From positions 7,812,001-7,876,000 of the forward strand of contig NZ_CP108095.1 of assembly GCF_036194065.1 (NCBI RefSeq): 64,000 nt of DNA, written 5' to 3'. Every line of letters begins with the position of its first letter. Position 1 is the stretch's first letter. Positions 34,800 to 43,480 of this stretch are shown piece after piece. The DNA is from Streptomyces sp. NBC_00239. Its GTDB lineage: Bacteria; Actinomycetota; Actinomycetes; Streptomycetales; Streptomycetaceae. The notes under the pieces are model-generated. The model saw only the letters and a program-made list of their open reading frames with translations, ran no database searches and was not told where the DNA came from. The position numbers and the translations under genes were made by a program.

Positions 34800-37259
34800 C
34801 TAGCCGGCGCTGATGGCCGTCACGTGGGTGGTGCCGTCGGGCAGGGCGGCGATGCGGACCTGACCGGCGGCGAACGGATCACGCCCGTTCGGGCCGGGCA
34901 CCTGCGCGAACGGCGTCCAGGAGCCGTCCGGCCGCCGGACGGCGTGCCAGACCCGGCCGTCGAGGCCGACCGCCACGACCTGGGCGGAGCCGTCCGGGGT
35001 CCCCGCGATGCCGACGGCGCTGGCCCCCATGGTGGCGGTGGTGACGCCACGCGGCGGCCGGAAACCGGTCCAGGAGCCGTCGGGCCGCCGCTGCTGGTGG
35101 TACACGATCCCGTCGAGCCCGATCGCGAGGACCTGCGAGGAGCCGTCGGGCATACCGGTGATCGCCAGGGCGGGCCCGGAGAACGTGGGGGCGCCGCCGT
35201 AGCCGGCCATGCGTCCCCAGGCCGTCCACGCACCGGAACGCCCGCGCACGCAGTGGTACATGGCGCCGTCCGTGCAGTAGCCGAGCAGCTGGGCGGAGCC
35301 GTCGGGCATCGCGGCGACCGACACCTTCGTCGCACCCCAGCGGCTCTGCGGGGTGAAGCCGGGCAGCGCCCGGAACCCCGGCAGTCCGCCGTCGGCGCGG
35401 CGCACCTGGTGGAAGGCGGTGCCGTCCAGTGCCGTCACCACGATCTGGCAGGTGCCGTCGGGGAAGGCGGCGATGTCCGCCTCCCGGACGGCGAACGCGG
35501 CCGAGCCGTCCGGTCCCGCCACGCGCTGCCAGGGCCGCAGCGTCGTCGAACCCCGTACGGCGGTCAGCCACAGGCCGTTGTCGGGCGCGATGCCCAGCAC
35601 CACGACCGACCCGTCCGCCATCCCGGCGGCGGCGCTCTGCACCCCCGCGAACGAGGCGGCGCCCGCGGTGGCCCCCGGCAGCGGACGCATGCTGCTCCAC
35701 GAGCCGTCGGGCCGGCGCTCGGTGTGGAACAGCGCCCGCTGCTCGACGTCGTACGGGGGCAGCTGCGCGGAGTGGAACCACACCGGGTTGGTGAGGGCCA
35801 CCAGTTGGTCGAGGGTGGTGGACGCGGGCTTCAGCCGGCGGACCTCGGCCCGGGCGAACAGGGAGGCCCGGCCCCAGCCCCGCCAGCGCAACTGCCCGCG
35901 GCCGCTGCCGTCGATGCAGGTGGCGGCCATGATGCCCCACTCGGTGTACAGCGTGGCCACGGTGTCCGGAGCGCCCTTCACGTCCAAGGTCACGTCGACG
36001 GCGTCGAAGAACGACAGCGGCAGCTCCTCGCCGGGCCCCGCGACCGCCCCGCCGGCGCGGGCGGTGAAGTCCACGGTCACGGCCGCGGATTCGACCGCGT
36101 ACGAGCGGCCCCGGCGCAGGGCGTCCAGTACGGCGGGGGTCGACAGACTGGTGGCGTACACCACGTTGTGGGGCCGGCCGACGGCGTCCGAATGGCTGTG
36201 GGCGTCGCTGTTGCCGACGGCGGCGACCCGCTTGCCCAGGCAGAGCATGACGTGCCAGGCGGCGATGTTGGCCGCGTCGTCCAGGGTCCACGGCCCGTTC
36301 CACACCTCCAGTGCGTCCACGCGGTCGAGGCCGAACTCCCAGAACGAACCGGCGGCCGGGGTGAGCGGATGGGCGGCGATCGTGAGTCCGCCCAGGCTGT
36401 GCACCCGCCGGGCGTGACGGTCGAACACGCCCTGGTCCGCGGGTCCGTAGCGCCAGTCCACCCACTCGCCCTGGGGCAGGCCGACGGCCAGCCAGTGGCC
36501 GTGCCGGGTGGTGACCTCCTCCGCGTTGACGACCAGCAGGTCGCCGGGGACGTTCCCGCGCCATGTCACCCCGGTGGAACTGGTGTTGTGGTCGGAGGTG
36601 GCGATGAAGTGCAGCCCCTCCTCGCGGGCGGCCGCGACGATCTCGTCCACCGTGCGCTTCCCGTCGGAGTGCACGCTGTGCAGGTGCAGGTCGCCCCGGT
36701 ACCAGCCGGGCCCCCGCCCGGGCACCTCGGCCGGGAGGACGTCGTACTGAGCCGGGGGGAGCGGTTCGCCGAGGTGCAGGGTGACGTCGACCTGCCAGGC
36801 CATGCCGCCGGCGGCGCCGACCATCGGCCCCAGGATCACCGACCAGCCGCCGGGCTCGACGGGCCCGGGCACGTAGCCGGGCGTGGCGTCGGCCGCGGAG
36901 ACGGTGAAGCCGGACCGCTCGCCGCCCGACCAGCCGCGGAAGCCGGACGGGCCGAAGACGCCCAGGTCCAGGATGCCGGCGGCGGCATCGTGCGAGGTCG
37001 CCACGGAGATCCGCTGCACACCGGCGGGGACGTCGAAGGCGACGTACGCCCACTGGTCGTTGCCCTGCGGGGCGCGGCCCCGGTAGGTGGTGGTCACGGT
37101 GTCGGTGCCCTGGCCGCTCGTCGCCGCGTACGCGATCGGCGCGGGAACGAGCGCGGCGGCCCCGCCCGCGGCCAGCAGGGTCCCCAGGCGGAGCAGGGAC
37201 CTGCGGTCGACGCCCGGCGCGGGTTCGGACGCGGCGTTCGGGAGGTGTTCACTCGGCAC
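34800..37259 (-). CDS. Tat-exported CehA/McbA-type PHP metallohydrolase with C-terminal propeller
   Basis: 819 residues. A twin-arginine signal (DRRSLLRLGTLLAAGGAAAL) precedes a beta-rich region, then a PHP domain with metal motifs GDLHLHSVHSDG (189-200) and ATSDHNT (220-226) and later AHPLTPAAG and GNSDAHSHSD. This matches CehA/McbA metallohydrolases. From about residue 510 the chain has ~45-residue repeats (RRPDGSWxxFxPxxG, GMPDGSSQVLAIGLDGIVYH), which look like a PLL/tectonin-type propeller. A secreted hydrolase or phosphoesterase joined to a sugar- or surface-binding propeller is suggested; the substrate is unknown. Start GTG with GGAG about ten bases upstream. Confidence 0.85.
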   Translation of the reverse strand: MPSEHLPNAASEPAPGVDRRSLLRLGTLLAAGGAAALVPAPIAYAATSGQGTDTVTTTYRGRAPQGNDQWAYVAFDVPAGVQRISVATSHDAAAGILDLGVFGPSGFRGWSGGERSGFTVSAADATPGYVPGPVEPGGWSVILGPMVGAAGGMAWQVDVTLHLGEPLPPAQYDVLPAEVPGRGPGWYRGDLHLHSVHSDGKRTVDEIVAAAREEGLHFIATSDHNTSSTGVTWRGNVPGDLLVVNAEEVTTRHGHWLAVGLPQGEWVDWRYGPADQGVFDRHARRVHSLGGLTIAAHPLTPAAGSFWEFGLDRVDALEVWNGPWTLDDAANIAAWHVMLCLGKRVAAVGNSDAHSHSDAVGRPHNVVYATSLSTPAVLDALRRGRSYAVESAAVTVDFTARAGGAVAGPGEELPLSFFDAVDVTLDVKGAPDTVATLYTEWGIMAATCIDGSGRGQLRWRGWGRASLFARAEVRRLKPASTTLDQLVALTNPVWFHSAQLPPYDVEQRALFHTERRPDGSWSSMRPLPGATAGAASFAGVQSAAAGMADGSVVVLGIAPDNGLWLTAVRGSTTLRPWQRVAGPDGSAAFAVREADIAAFPDGTCQIVVTALDGTAFHQVRRADGGLPGFRALPGFTPQSRWGATKVSVAAMPDGSAQLLGYCTDGAMYHCVRGRSGAWTAWGRMAGYGGAPTFSGPALAITGMPDGSSQVLAIGLDGIVYHQQRRPDGSWTGFRPPRGVTTATMGASAVGIAGTPDGSAQVVAVGLDGRVWHAVRRPDGSWTPFAQVPGPNGRDPFAAGQVRIAALPDGTTHVTAISAG

Positions 37260-37335
37260 GGCGGTGCTCTCCGTTCACGGGGAGTGGCAGGGAAGGCGTG
37301 CGGGTGCGAGCAGCTACGGGGGGTGGGGGAGCGGT

Positions 37336-37385
37336 GCGTACGGATCCATACGGGCGTGGGGCGGCGCCCGTACGGATCCGTACGC
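37336..37385 (-). terminator. Long hairpin after the SDR gene
   Basis: Arms 37336-37356 and 37365-37385 pair over 21 bp with one mismatch, around an 8-base loop, 66 bp beyond the stop codon of the SDR gene and before the PHP gene on the same strand. It contains two copies of TACGGATCC in opposite orientation. Probable terminator. Confidence 0.65.
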
Positions 37386-37450
37386 GCGTGGGCGGTGGGG
37401 GAGAGCGGGGTCCCGCCCCGGCGGAACGGGGCTCGGCCGGCCGGTCGGCG

Positions 37451-38242
37451 CTACCGGTGTGAGCGCTGGGCCTCGACGATCTGTCGCACGGAGCCGTCGA
37501 GGTCCGCGCGGGCCTGGACCCGCTCGGCGAATCCGGGGAACTGCCCGGCGATGGCGCTCAGCAGGCGCAGCTCCAGCGGCGCCACGTTGACCTCGCACCG
37601 GTCGCGGCGGACGGCCCGCACGACGCCGTCCGCGACCTGGCCGGGGGTGACGGTCCTGATGCCGTTCGGCGTGGCGGCGCCGGTGGCCGCGAACATCCCG
37701 GCGTCGCGCACGAAGCCGGGCTGAACCAGGGACACCCCTACCCCCGTGCCCCTGAGTTCCTGGCGCAGCGCGAGGGCGAAGCCGCGCAGCCCGAACTTCG
37801 TCGCGTTGTACAGGGAGGTCGACTTGGTGGCCGCCTTGCCCGAAATGGAGCCGACCAGCACGATGTGGCCCCGGCCGCGGTCCACCATCCGAGCCGCGAG
37901 CAGCCGGGACAGCAGGACGGGCGCGCGCAGGTTGACGTCGAGGGCGCGGTCGAGCTGCTCCTCGGTGTAGTCGAGGAGGTCGCCGCTGGCGGGCAGGGCG
38001 GCGTTCGCGACGAGCACGTCCGTCTCGGCGCAGGTCTCGGCGAGGCGGACGACATCGGCCCGGACGGCCAGATCGGCGACCACGGTACGGGCGCCGCAGG
38101 CGTCCGCGGCGGCCTTCAGCGCGTCCTCGCGCCGCCCGGTGACGGTGAGGAGGGCGCCTTGCGAGGCCAGGCGCGAGGCGAGGGCGGCGCCGATGCCTCC
38201 GGTGGCCCCGGTGAGCAGAACGTTCGATCCGGACATGTCCAC
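37451..38242 (-). CDS. Short-chain dehydrogenase/reductase (SDR)
   Basis: About 263 residues, classical SDR: TGATGGIG cofactor motif, NAAL, the active-site Ser in LVGSISG and YNATK (Tyr-x3-Lys). TGRRE after strand 2 suggests NADP preference. Start: the GTG of VDMSGSNVLL has AGGAG five bases upstream; the ATG two codons later is the alternative. It diverges from a TetR gene, and an 18-bp perfect palindrome covers the gap, so it is likely the TetR target. The substrate (an alcohol, ketone or lipid) is unknown. Confidence 0.9.
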   Translation of the reverse strand: MDMSGSNVLLTGATGGIGAALASRLASQGALLTVTGRREDALKAAADACGARTVVADLAVRADVVRLAETCAETDVLVANAALPASGDLLDYTEEQLDRALDVNLRAPVLLSRLLAARMVDRGRGHIVLVGSISGKAATKSTSLYNATKFGLRGFALALRQELRGTGVGVSLVQPGFVRDAGMFAATGAATPNGIRTVTPGQVADGVVRAVRRDRCEVNVAPLELRLLSAIAGQFPGFAERVQARADLDGSVRQIVEAQRSHR

Positions 38243-38270
38243 GACGACTCCTGTACGGCGACGACCTTGT

Positions 38271-38288
38271 TGTTCGTTCGAACGAACA
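38271..38288. promoter_or_regulatory. Perfect TetR-type palindrome
   Basis: TGTTCGTTCGAACGAACA is an exact 18-bp palindrome centred in the gap between the divergent SDR and TetR genes, 29 bp upstream of the SDR start. Length, symmetry and position fit a TetR dimer site controlling both genes. Confidence 0.75.
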
Positions 38289-38366
38289 GTAGGGATCGCT
38301 CCGCTGCGTGTCCACACCCCGGACACCCCGAACTCCCGCTCCCCGCCCGGGCGGAGGCACCCCCGG

Positions 38367-38957
38367 ATGGGGCAGAATGCCGACATGCCCGCTGCTTCCG
38401 ACACCCGCCAGAACATCATCGACGCCGTACTGCGGATCATCGGGCAGGACGGCATCGCCGCCCTCACCAACCGGCGGATCGCCAAGGAGGCCGGCGTCTC
38501 CCTCGGCTCCGTCACCTACCACTTCGCCACCCAGCACGAACTGCTGCGCGAGAGCCTGCTGCACTTCGTGGCCGAGGAGACCCGGCACTTCACGGCGCTC
38601 GCCGACGCCTGCTCCGACGAGCGCTTCGACATCGGTCAGGCGGCCGAGGTGGTGGCACAGGTCGCGGGCGGCAACGCCTTCGACAGCCGCCACATCGCGC
38701 CGTTCGAGCTGTACGTGCAGGCCGGCCGAGACGAACGGCTGCGGGCCGCGGCGGCCGAGTGCTTCGCCGCCTACGACCTGCTGGCCACCCGGATCCTGGC
38801 CCAGCTCGGCGTCCCCGACCCCGAACGCCTCGCCGGCGCGGCGGTCGCCCTCGTCTTCGGCCAGCAGCTGCGCCGCCTGGCCACCGGCGCGCCCGCCGAG
38901 GACCTCGTCGACACCCTGCTGGTCCTCACCGCGCTCACGCCACCGCGGAACCCGTAA
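38367..38957 (+). CDS. TetR-family transcriptional regulator
   Basis: 196 residues. The N-terminal TetR helix-turn-helix is NIIDAVLRIIGQDGIAALTN, RRIAKEAGVSLGSVTYHF; the C-terminal helical ligand domain is typical. Two in-frame ATGs, six codons apart, are possible; the first has GGAGG ten bases upstream. It lies head to head with the SDR gene and probably represses it through the palindrome at 38271. The ligand is unknown. Confidence 0.9.
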   Translation: MGQNADMPAASDTRQNIIDAVLRIIGQDGIAALTNRRIAKEAGVSLGSVTYHFATQHELLRESLLHFVAEETRHFTALADACSDERFDIGQAAEVVAQVAGGNAFDSRHIAPFELYVQAGRDERLRAAAAECFAAYDLLATRILAQLGVPDPERLAGAAVALVFGQQLRRLATGAPAEDLVDTLLVLTALTPPRNP

Positions 38958-39008
38958 CGGCTGTCGGCTCCGCTCGTGAGCCGCGCCGTGCCCGAACCGG
39001 GACTCCGG

Positions 39009-39036
39009 TCATAAGTCCTGTTTATGAGGTCATAAA
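39009..39036. promoter_or_regulatory. TCATAA/TTATGA half-site cluster upstream of the ferredoxin reductase gene
   Basis: TTTATGA-GG-TCATAAA is a perfect inverted repeat (39021-39036), and a further TCATAA lies at 39009. Two direct copies of GGTCATAA are thus 21 bp apart, with an inverted one between. This AT-rich block, ~85 bp upstream of the next start codon, is a likely operator or activator site. Confidence 0.5.
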
Positions 39037-39119
39037 GGCAACCGGGGTGCCAGCTTAGGGTCGCCTTAGTTTAGGGTTCTCTTGATCGTGTCGTGATGTG
39101 ACGTTCGAAGGGAATTGCC

Positions 39120-40481
39120 ATGCCTCGCCCCCTGCGCGTAGCAATCGTCGGTGCCGGTCCCGCTGGGATCTACGCCGCGGACGCGCTGCTCAAATCCGAG
39201 GCAGCCGCCGACCCCGGCGTGTCCATCGACCTCTTCGAACGGATGCCGGCCCCCTTCGGGCTGATCCGCTACGGCGTCGCCCCGGACCACCCGCGCATCA
39301 AGGGCATCATCACCGCCCTGCACCAAGTGCTCGACAAGCCGCAGGTGCGCCTCTTCGGGAACGTCGACTACCCGACGGACATCACGCTCGACGACCTGCA
39401 CTCCTTCTACGACGCCGTGATCTTCTCGACCGGTGCCACCGCCGACCGCAGCCTGGACGTCCCCGGAGTGGAGCTCGACGGCTCCTACGGCGCGGCCGAC
39501 TTCGTCTCCTGGTACGACGGCCACCCGGACGTGCCGCGCACCTGGCCGCTCGACGCGGAGAAGGTCGCGGTGCTCGGCGTCGGCAACGTCGCCCTCGACG
39601 TCGCGCGCATCCTGGCCAAGACGGCCGACGAACTGCTGACCACCGAGATCCCGCCGAACGTCTACGACGGCCTCAAGGTCAACAAGGCCGTGGAAGTGCA
39701 CGTCTTCGGCCGTCGCGGCCCGGCGCAGGCCAAGTTCAGCCCGATGGAACTGCGCGAGCTCGACCACTCGCCGAGCATCGAAGTCATCGTCAACCCCGAG
39801 GACATCGACTACGACGAGGGCTCGATCGCGACCCGCCGCTCCAACAAGCAGGCCGACATGGTCGCCAAGACCCTGGAGAACTGGGCGATCCGCGACATCG
39901 GCGACCGCCCGCACAAACTGTTCCTGCACTTCTTCGAATCGCCCGCCGAGATACTCGGCGAGGACGGCAAGGTCGTCGGCCTGCGGACCGAGCGCACCGA
40001 ACTCGACGGCACCGGCAACGTCCGCGGCACCGGCGAGTTCACCACCTGGGACGTCGGGTCGGTGTACCGCGCGGTGGGCTACCTCTCGGACGAACTCCCC
40101 AAGCTGCCCTGGGACGTCGCCTCGGGGACCGTCCCGGACGAGGGCGGCCGCGTGCTCGCCGCCGGGCAGCACCTGCCGTCGACGTATGTCACCGGCTGGA
40201 TCCGCCGCGGCCCGATCGGCCTGATCGGACACACCAAGGGCGACGCCAACGAGACCGTCGCGAACCTGCTCGCCGACCACGCCGGGGGCCGCCTGACGGT
40301 CCCGGCCCAGCCCGCCCCCGACGCAGTCGACGCGTTCCTCGCCGGGCGGGGCGTGCGCTACACCACGTGGGAGGGCTGGTACCGCCTCGACGCGGCCGAG
40401 AAGGCGCTGGGCGAACCGCAGGGCCGCGAGCGCGTGAAGATCGTGGAGCGCGAGGGCATGCTCGACGCCAGCGGCGCCTGA
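39120..40481 (+). CDS. fprA: Ferredoxin/adrenodoxin-NADP+ reductase (FprA-type)
   Basis: 453 residues, the length of the FprA/adrenodoxin reductase family. FAD-binding GAGPAGIYAADALL, the family stretch PAPFGLIRYGVAPDHPRIKG, the NADP-binding GVGNVALDVARILAK, and the C-terminal YVTGWIRRGPIGLIGHTKGD are all intact. It passes electrons from NADPH to ferredoxins for cytochromes P450 and other enzymes. GAAGGGA lies seven bases before the ATG. It stands alone after the TetR gene. Upstream are the TCATAA-type repeats and TTAGGG motifs. Confidence 0.93.
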   Translation: MPRPLRVAIVGAGPAGIYAADALLKSEAAADPGVSIDLFERMPAPFGLIRYGVAPDHPRIKGIITALHQVLDKPQVRLFGNVDYPTDITLDDLHSFYDAVIFSTGATADRSLDVPGVELDGSYGAADFVSWYDGHPDVPRTWPLDAEKVAVLGVGNVALDVARILAKTADELLTTEIPPNVYDGLKVNKAVEVHVFGRRGPAQAKFSPMELRELDHSPSIEVIVNPEDIDYDEGSIATRRSNKQADMVAKTLENWAIRDIGDRPHKLFLHFFESPAEILGEDGKVVGLRTERTELDGTGNVRGTGEFTTWDVGSVYRAVGYLSDELPKLPWDVASGTVPDEGGRVLAAGQHLPSTYVTGWIRRGPIGLIGHTKGDANETVANLLADHAGGRLTVPAQPAPDAVDAFLAGRGVRYTTWEGWYRLDAAEKALGEPQGRERVKIVEREGMLDASGA

Positions 40482-40546
40482 CCTGACCCCAACCCCGACC
40501 CCGACCCGCATCCCCGAGGCCTCTCGGGGGTGCGGGGGCGACGGCG

Positions 40547-40560
40547 TGGGAGCGTTCCCA
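40547..40560. promoter_or_regulatory. CebR-like operator
   Basis: TGGGAGCGTTCCCA matches the CebR box TGGGAGCGCTCCCA at 13 of 14 positions. It lies five bases upstream of the -35 candidate of the GH16 gene. CebR is the cellobiose-responsive repressor of cellulolytic genes in Streptomyces, so this links the glucanase to that regulon. Confidence 0.75.
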
Positions 40561-40565
40561 TGGTC

Positions 40566-40595
40566 TTGACATGGGCACGGCGGTGGCGGTTCACT
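40566..40595 (+). promoter_or_regulatory. Putative promoter of the GH16 gene
   Basis: TTGACA, 18-bp spacer, TTCACT, directly after the CebR-like box. The -35 is a perfect match; the -10 is weak. Distance to the start codon is about 45 bp. Confidence 0.45.
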
Positions 40596-40639
40596 CGGCC
40601 CACGTTCAGGTCTGGACCAGTACTCGAATCGAGGACTCC

Positions 40640-41917
40640 ATGCCCGCCACGCCCCCTTCCGCGCGCCGACGCCCGTTACGCCTGGCCGCCCTCGCCGCGG
40701 CCGCCCTCACCGCGGTCCTCGGCTGGGGGCCGGCGGCCGCCGCGCCGCCGCCCGCCGGAACCCCGGTCGCCGCCGCCGCTGCCGCCGTCACCTTCGAGGA
40801 CACCTTCGACGGTCCGGCGGGGTCCGCCGTGAACCCCGGCAAGTGGCAGATCGAGACCGGGGACAACGTCAACAACCACGAACGCCAGTGGTACACGCCC
40901 GGCGCCGCCAACGCCGCCCTCGACGGGCGGGGCAACCTGGTGATCACCGCCCGGCGCGAGAACCCCGGCAACCACCAATGCTGGTACGGCCGTTGCGAGT
41001 ACACCTCGGCCCGGCTGAACACCTCCGGCCGGTTCACCCAGGCGTACGGACACGTCGAGGCGCGGATGAAGGTGCCGCGCGGGCAGGGCATGTGGCCGGC
41101 GTTCTGGATGCTCGGGCACGACCTGGGCCAGGTGGGCTGGCCGAACAGCGGCGAGATCGACGTCATGGAGAACGTCGGCTACGAACCCTCCACCGTCCAC
41201 GGGACCCTCCACGGCCCCGGGTACTCGGGCGGCGGCGGCATCGGCGCCGCCTACACCCTCTCCGGTGGGCGCGCCTTCGCCGACGACTTCCACACCTTCG
41301 CCGTCGACTGGGCGCCGGGCTCGATCACCTGGTCCGTGGACGGACAGGTCTACCAGCGCCGCACCCCCGCCGACCTCGGCGGCCGGCAGTGGGTCTTCGA
41401 CAAGCCGTTCTTCCTGATCCTGAACCTCGCGGTGGGCGGCGACTGGCCGGGTCTGCCGGACGGTTCGACCCCCTTCCCGAGCCAGTTGGTCGTCGACCAC
41501 GTCCGCGTCACGACCTCGGGCGGCGGGGGCGCCGGCGGCACGTTCGTCGGCCTCGCCGGCAAGTGCCTGGACGTGGCCGGGTCCCAGACCGCCAACGGCA
41601 CCCAGGTCCAGCTCTACACGTGCAACGGCACCGCGGCCCAGCGGTGGACCCTGCCGGGCGACGGCACGGTACGGGCCCTGGGCAAATGCCTCGACGTGAG
41701 CAGCGGATCGACGGAGCCGGGCGCCAGGATCCAGCTGTGGGACTGCAACGGCACCGGCGCGCAGCGCTTCGACTACAACGCGGCCACCCGGGACCTGGTG
41801 AACGTCCAGGCCGACAAATGCGTCGACGTCCGCGACCAGGTCTCGGCGGACGGCACCCCGGTCCTGCAGTGGTGGTGCACGGGCAACCCGAACCAGAAGT
41901 GGACCCTGACGAGCTGA
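40640..41917 (+). CDS. Secreted GH16 beta-glucanase with ricin-type (CBM13) domain
   Basis: 425 residues: signal peptide ([20 protein letters not shown]), GH16 domain with the catalytic motif GEIDVMEN (Glu172 nucleophile, Glu177 acid/base) and MWPAFWMLG, then a Gly linker and a ricin-B-like lectin domain (GKCLDVAGSQTANGTQVQLY, QRWTLPGDGT, NQKWTLTS). The EIDxxE arrangement suits endo-beta-1,3(4)-glucanases (laminarinase type). It probably degrades fungal or plant beta-glucan. Start ATG with GAGGA. The CebR-like box and promoter suggest cellobiose-linked control. Confidence 0.92.
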   Translation: MPATPPSARRRPLRLAALAAAALTAVLGWGPAAAAPPPAGTPVAAAAAAVTFEDTFDGPAGSAVNPGKWQIETGDNVNNHERQWYTPGAANAALDGRGNLVITARRENPGNHQCWYGRCEYTSARLNTSGRFTQAYGHVEARMKVPRGQGMWPAFWMLGHDLGQVGWPNSGEIDVMENVGYEPSTVHGTLHGPGYSGGGGIGAAYTLSGGRAFADDFHTFAVDWAPGSITWSVDGQVYQRRTPADLGGRQWVFDKPFFLILNLAVGGDWPGLPDGSTPFPSQLVVDHVRVTTSGGGGAGGTFVGLAGKCLDVAGSQTANGTQVQLYTCNGTAAQRWTLPGDGTVRALGKCLDVSSGSTEPGARIQLWDCNGTGAQRFDYNAATRDLVNVQADKCVDVRDQVSADGTPVLQWWCTGNPNQKWTLTS

Positions 41918-41994
41918 CCCGCGCGAGAAACCGGAGGTCAGCGGTCCGGGGCCCGCCGAAGCGGCGCCCGGAGGGCCGTGCGAGGCTGCGGCCC

Positions 41995-42594
41995 ATGACT
42001 GTGGAACCGAGTGATTTCGTCAAGCGGCTGCCGATCGGCGAGCAGATACCCCTGCCGGCCGACGGGATCCCGTTCTGGGAGGTGTTCCCCTACGACGGGG
42101 ACGTCCGGATCAAGGTGCTGGACGAACCCGTGCTGCCCGAACCGCCGCGCGAAGGCGACAACGGCACCGACTGCCACGGCTGTTCGCCGGGGGAGGGCCG
42201 GCTGCTGTGGAGCGACGAGCACTGGCAGGTGCACGGCTTCCCGCAGCCCGAGGGGCTGCCCGCCCTGGTGATGCTGCTGTCCAAGGAGCACTTCGACCTG
42301 CACGAGATGCCGTCGGAGCGGGCCGTGGAACTCGGTGCGATGATCCAGCGCGCGGAGCGGGCGGTGCTGTCCTTGGGCGGCATCGCCCGCGTGCACGTCA
42401 ACCGGTACGGCGACGGCAGCTCGCACCTGCACTTCTGGCTGATGGCCCGGCCCGAGGGCATGCTGCAGATGCGCGGCACCTGCCTGCCGCTGTGGGGCGA
42501 CGTGCTGCCCAAGCCGCCGCTGGAGGAATGGCGCGAGACGAACCGGCGCATCGCCCACGCGATGGCGGCCGATGGCGGCACGGCCCACGTGTAG
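41995..42594 (+). CDS. HIT-like protein
   Basis: 199 residues. The C-terminal half carries the histidine-triad-like strand SSHLHFWLMARP and VHVNRYGDG; an N-terminal part holds TDCHGCSPGEG with two Cys. Resembles HIT-superfamily proteins of Streptomyces that act as nucleotide hydrolases or transferases. Only HxHxx of the triad is visible (the third His is replaced), so activity is unsure. Weak GAGG site before the ATG. It follows the GH16 gene by 77 bp. Confidence 0.7.
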   Translation: MTVEPSDFVKRLPIGEQIPLPADGIPFWEVFPYDGDVRIKVLDEPVLPEPPREGDNGTDCHGCSPGEGRLLWSDEHWQVHGFPQPEGLPALVMLLSKEHFDLHEMPSERAVELGAMIQRAERAVLSLGGIARVHVNRYGDGSSHLHFWLMARPEGMLQMRGTCLPLWGDVLPKPPLEEWRETNRRIAHAMAADGGTAHV

Positions 42595-42744
42595 AGACCG
42601 CTGCGGGCGGCGCTCGGCCGGAGACCGGCGCGGGCGCCGCTCGGCGCGGCGGCGGGTTCGCGGCGAGCCGGTGCCGTGCGATCTGCTCGCGGGTGGCGAC
42701 CCACGCGCGCCCCGCCGCGCGACGTGCTTCAGGAAGCCGTCGAG

Positions 42745-43281
42745 TCAGTACGTGTGACCCACGTACGCCAGCGCCTGCTTCAGCAGCACACCGTGGCCGC
42801 CGGGCATTTCGCTCTGCACGGCCTGCAGGGCCGCCTCCTCCGGACTGAACCAGACCAGGTCGAGGGCGTCCTGCCGGGGCCGGCAGTCGCCGCTCACGGG
42901 CACGATGTAGGCGAGGGACACGGCGTGCTGGCGCGGGTCGTGGTACGAGGTGACACCCGCGGTGGGGAAGTACTCGGCGACGGTGAAGGGTTGCAGCGAG
43001 GCGGGCACGCGGGGGAGCGCGACCGGCCCGAGGTCCTTTTCCAGGTGCCGCAGCAGCGCGTCACGGACCCGCTCGTGGTACAGGACGCGGCCGGAGACCA
43101 GGGTCCGGCTGACCGTGCCGTCCGGCCCGATGCGCAGCAGCAGTCCGATGCTGACGACTTGGCCGCTGTCATCCACGCGTACGGGTACGGCCTCCACGTA
43201 CAGGATCGGCATCTGGGCCCGGGCTGTCTCCAACTCGTCCGTGGTCAGCCAGCCGGGCGTGGTCTTGGTCGTGTCAGACAT
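42745..43281 (-). CDS. Nudix-family protein (DUF4916 type)
   Basis: 178 residues from MSDTTKTTPG. It matches the DUF4916/Nudix-like family of actinomycetes: WLTTDELETARAQMPILYVEAVPVRV at the front, and a degenerate Nudix helix GRVLYHERVRDALLRHLEKD. The canonical REUxEExGU is not present, so hydrolase activity is uncertain. The ribosome site is weak. A solitary gene, divergent from DUF6328. Confidence 0.78.
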   Translation of the reverse strand: MSDTTKTTPGWLTTDELETARAQMPILYVEAVPVRVDDSGQVVSIGLLLRIGPDGTVSRTLVSGRVLYHERVRDALLRHLEKDLGPVALPRVPASLQPFTVAEYFPTAGVTSYHDPRQHAVSLAYIVPVSGDCRPRQDALDLVWFSPEEAALQAVQSEMPGGHGVLLKQALAYVGHTY

Positions 43282-43480
43282 TGCGTGATCATACTTTCCG
43301 GACAGGGCGCGGCGCAGGATATGCGGGGTGCGGAACGGCACGCCGAGATCGACGGTGTCCGCCGGGCCGTGGCCGACTCATGCGGACCGCCGGTCCGGTT
43401 TCGCCGGCCCGCGGGTTGCCGGAGCATGAGGGGGCGCCTCCGGGGTAGGCGAGGGTTCCGGGACACTCCAGGGAGGCGCT

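Noticed and set aside
33429..37724. A 1431-residue forward open frame across the esterase and PHP genes
   Set aside because: It covers two unrelated genes in the wrong frame or strand; composition is non-protein-like.
39050..39080. DtxR/IdeR-type iron box before the ferredoxin reductase gene
   Set aside because: TTAGGG repeats are present, but they are direct rather than arranged as the 19-bp palindrome of iron boxes.
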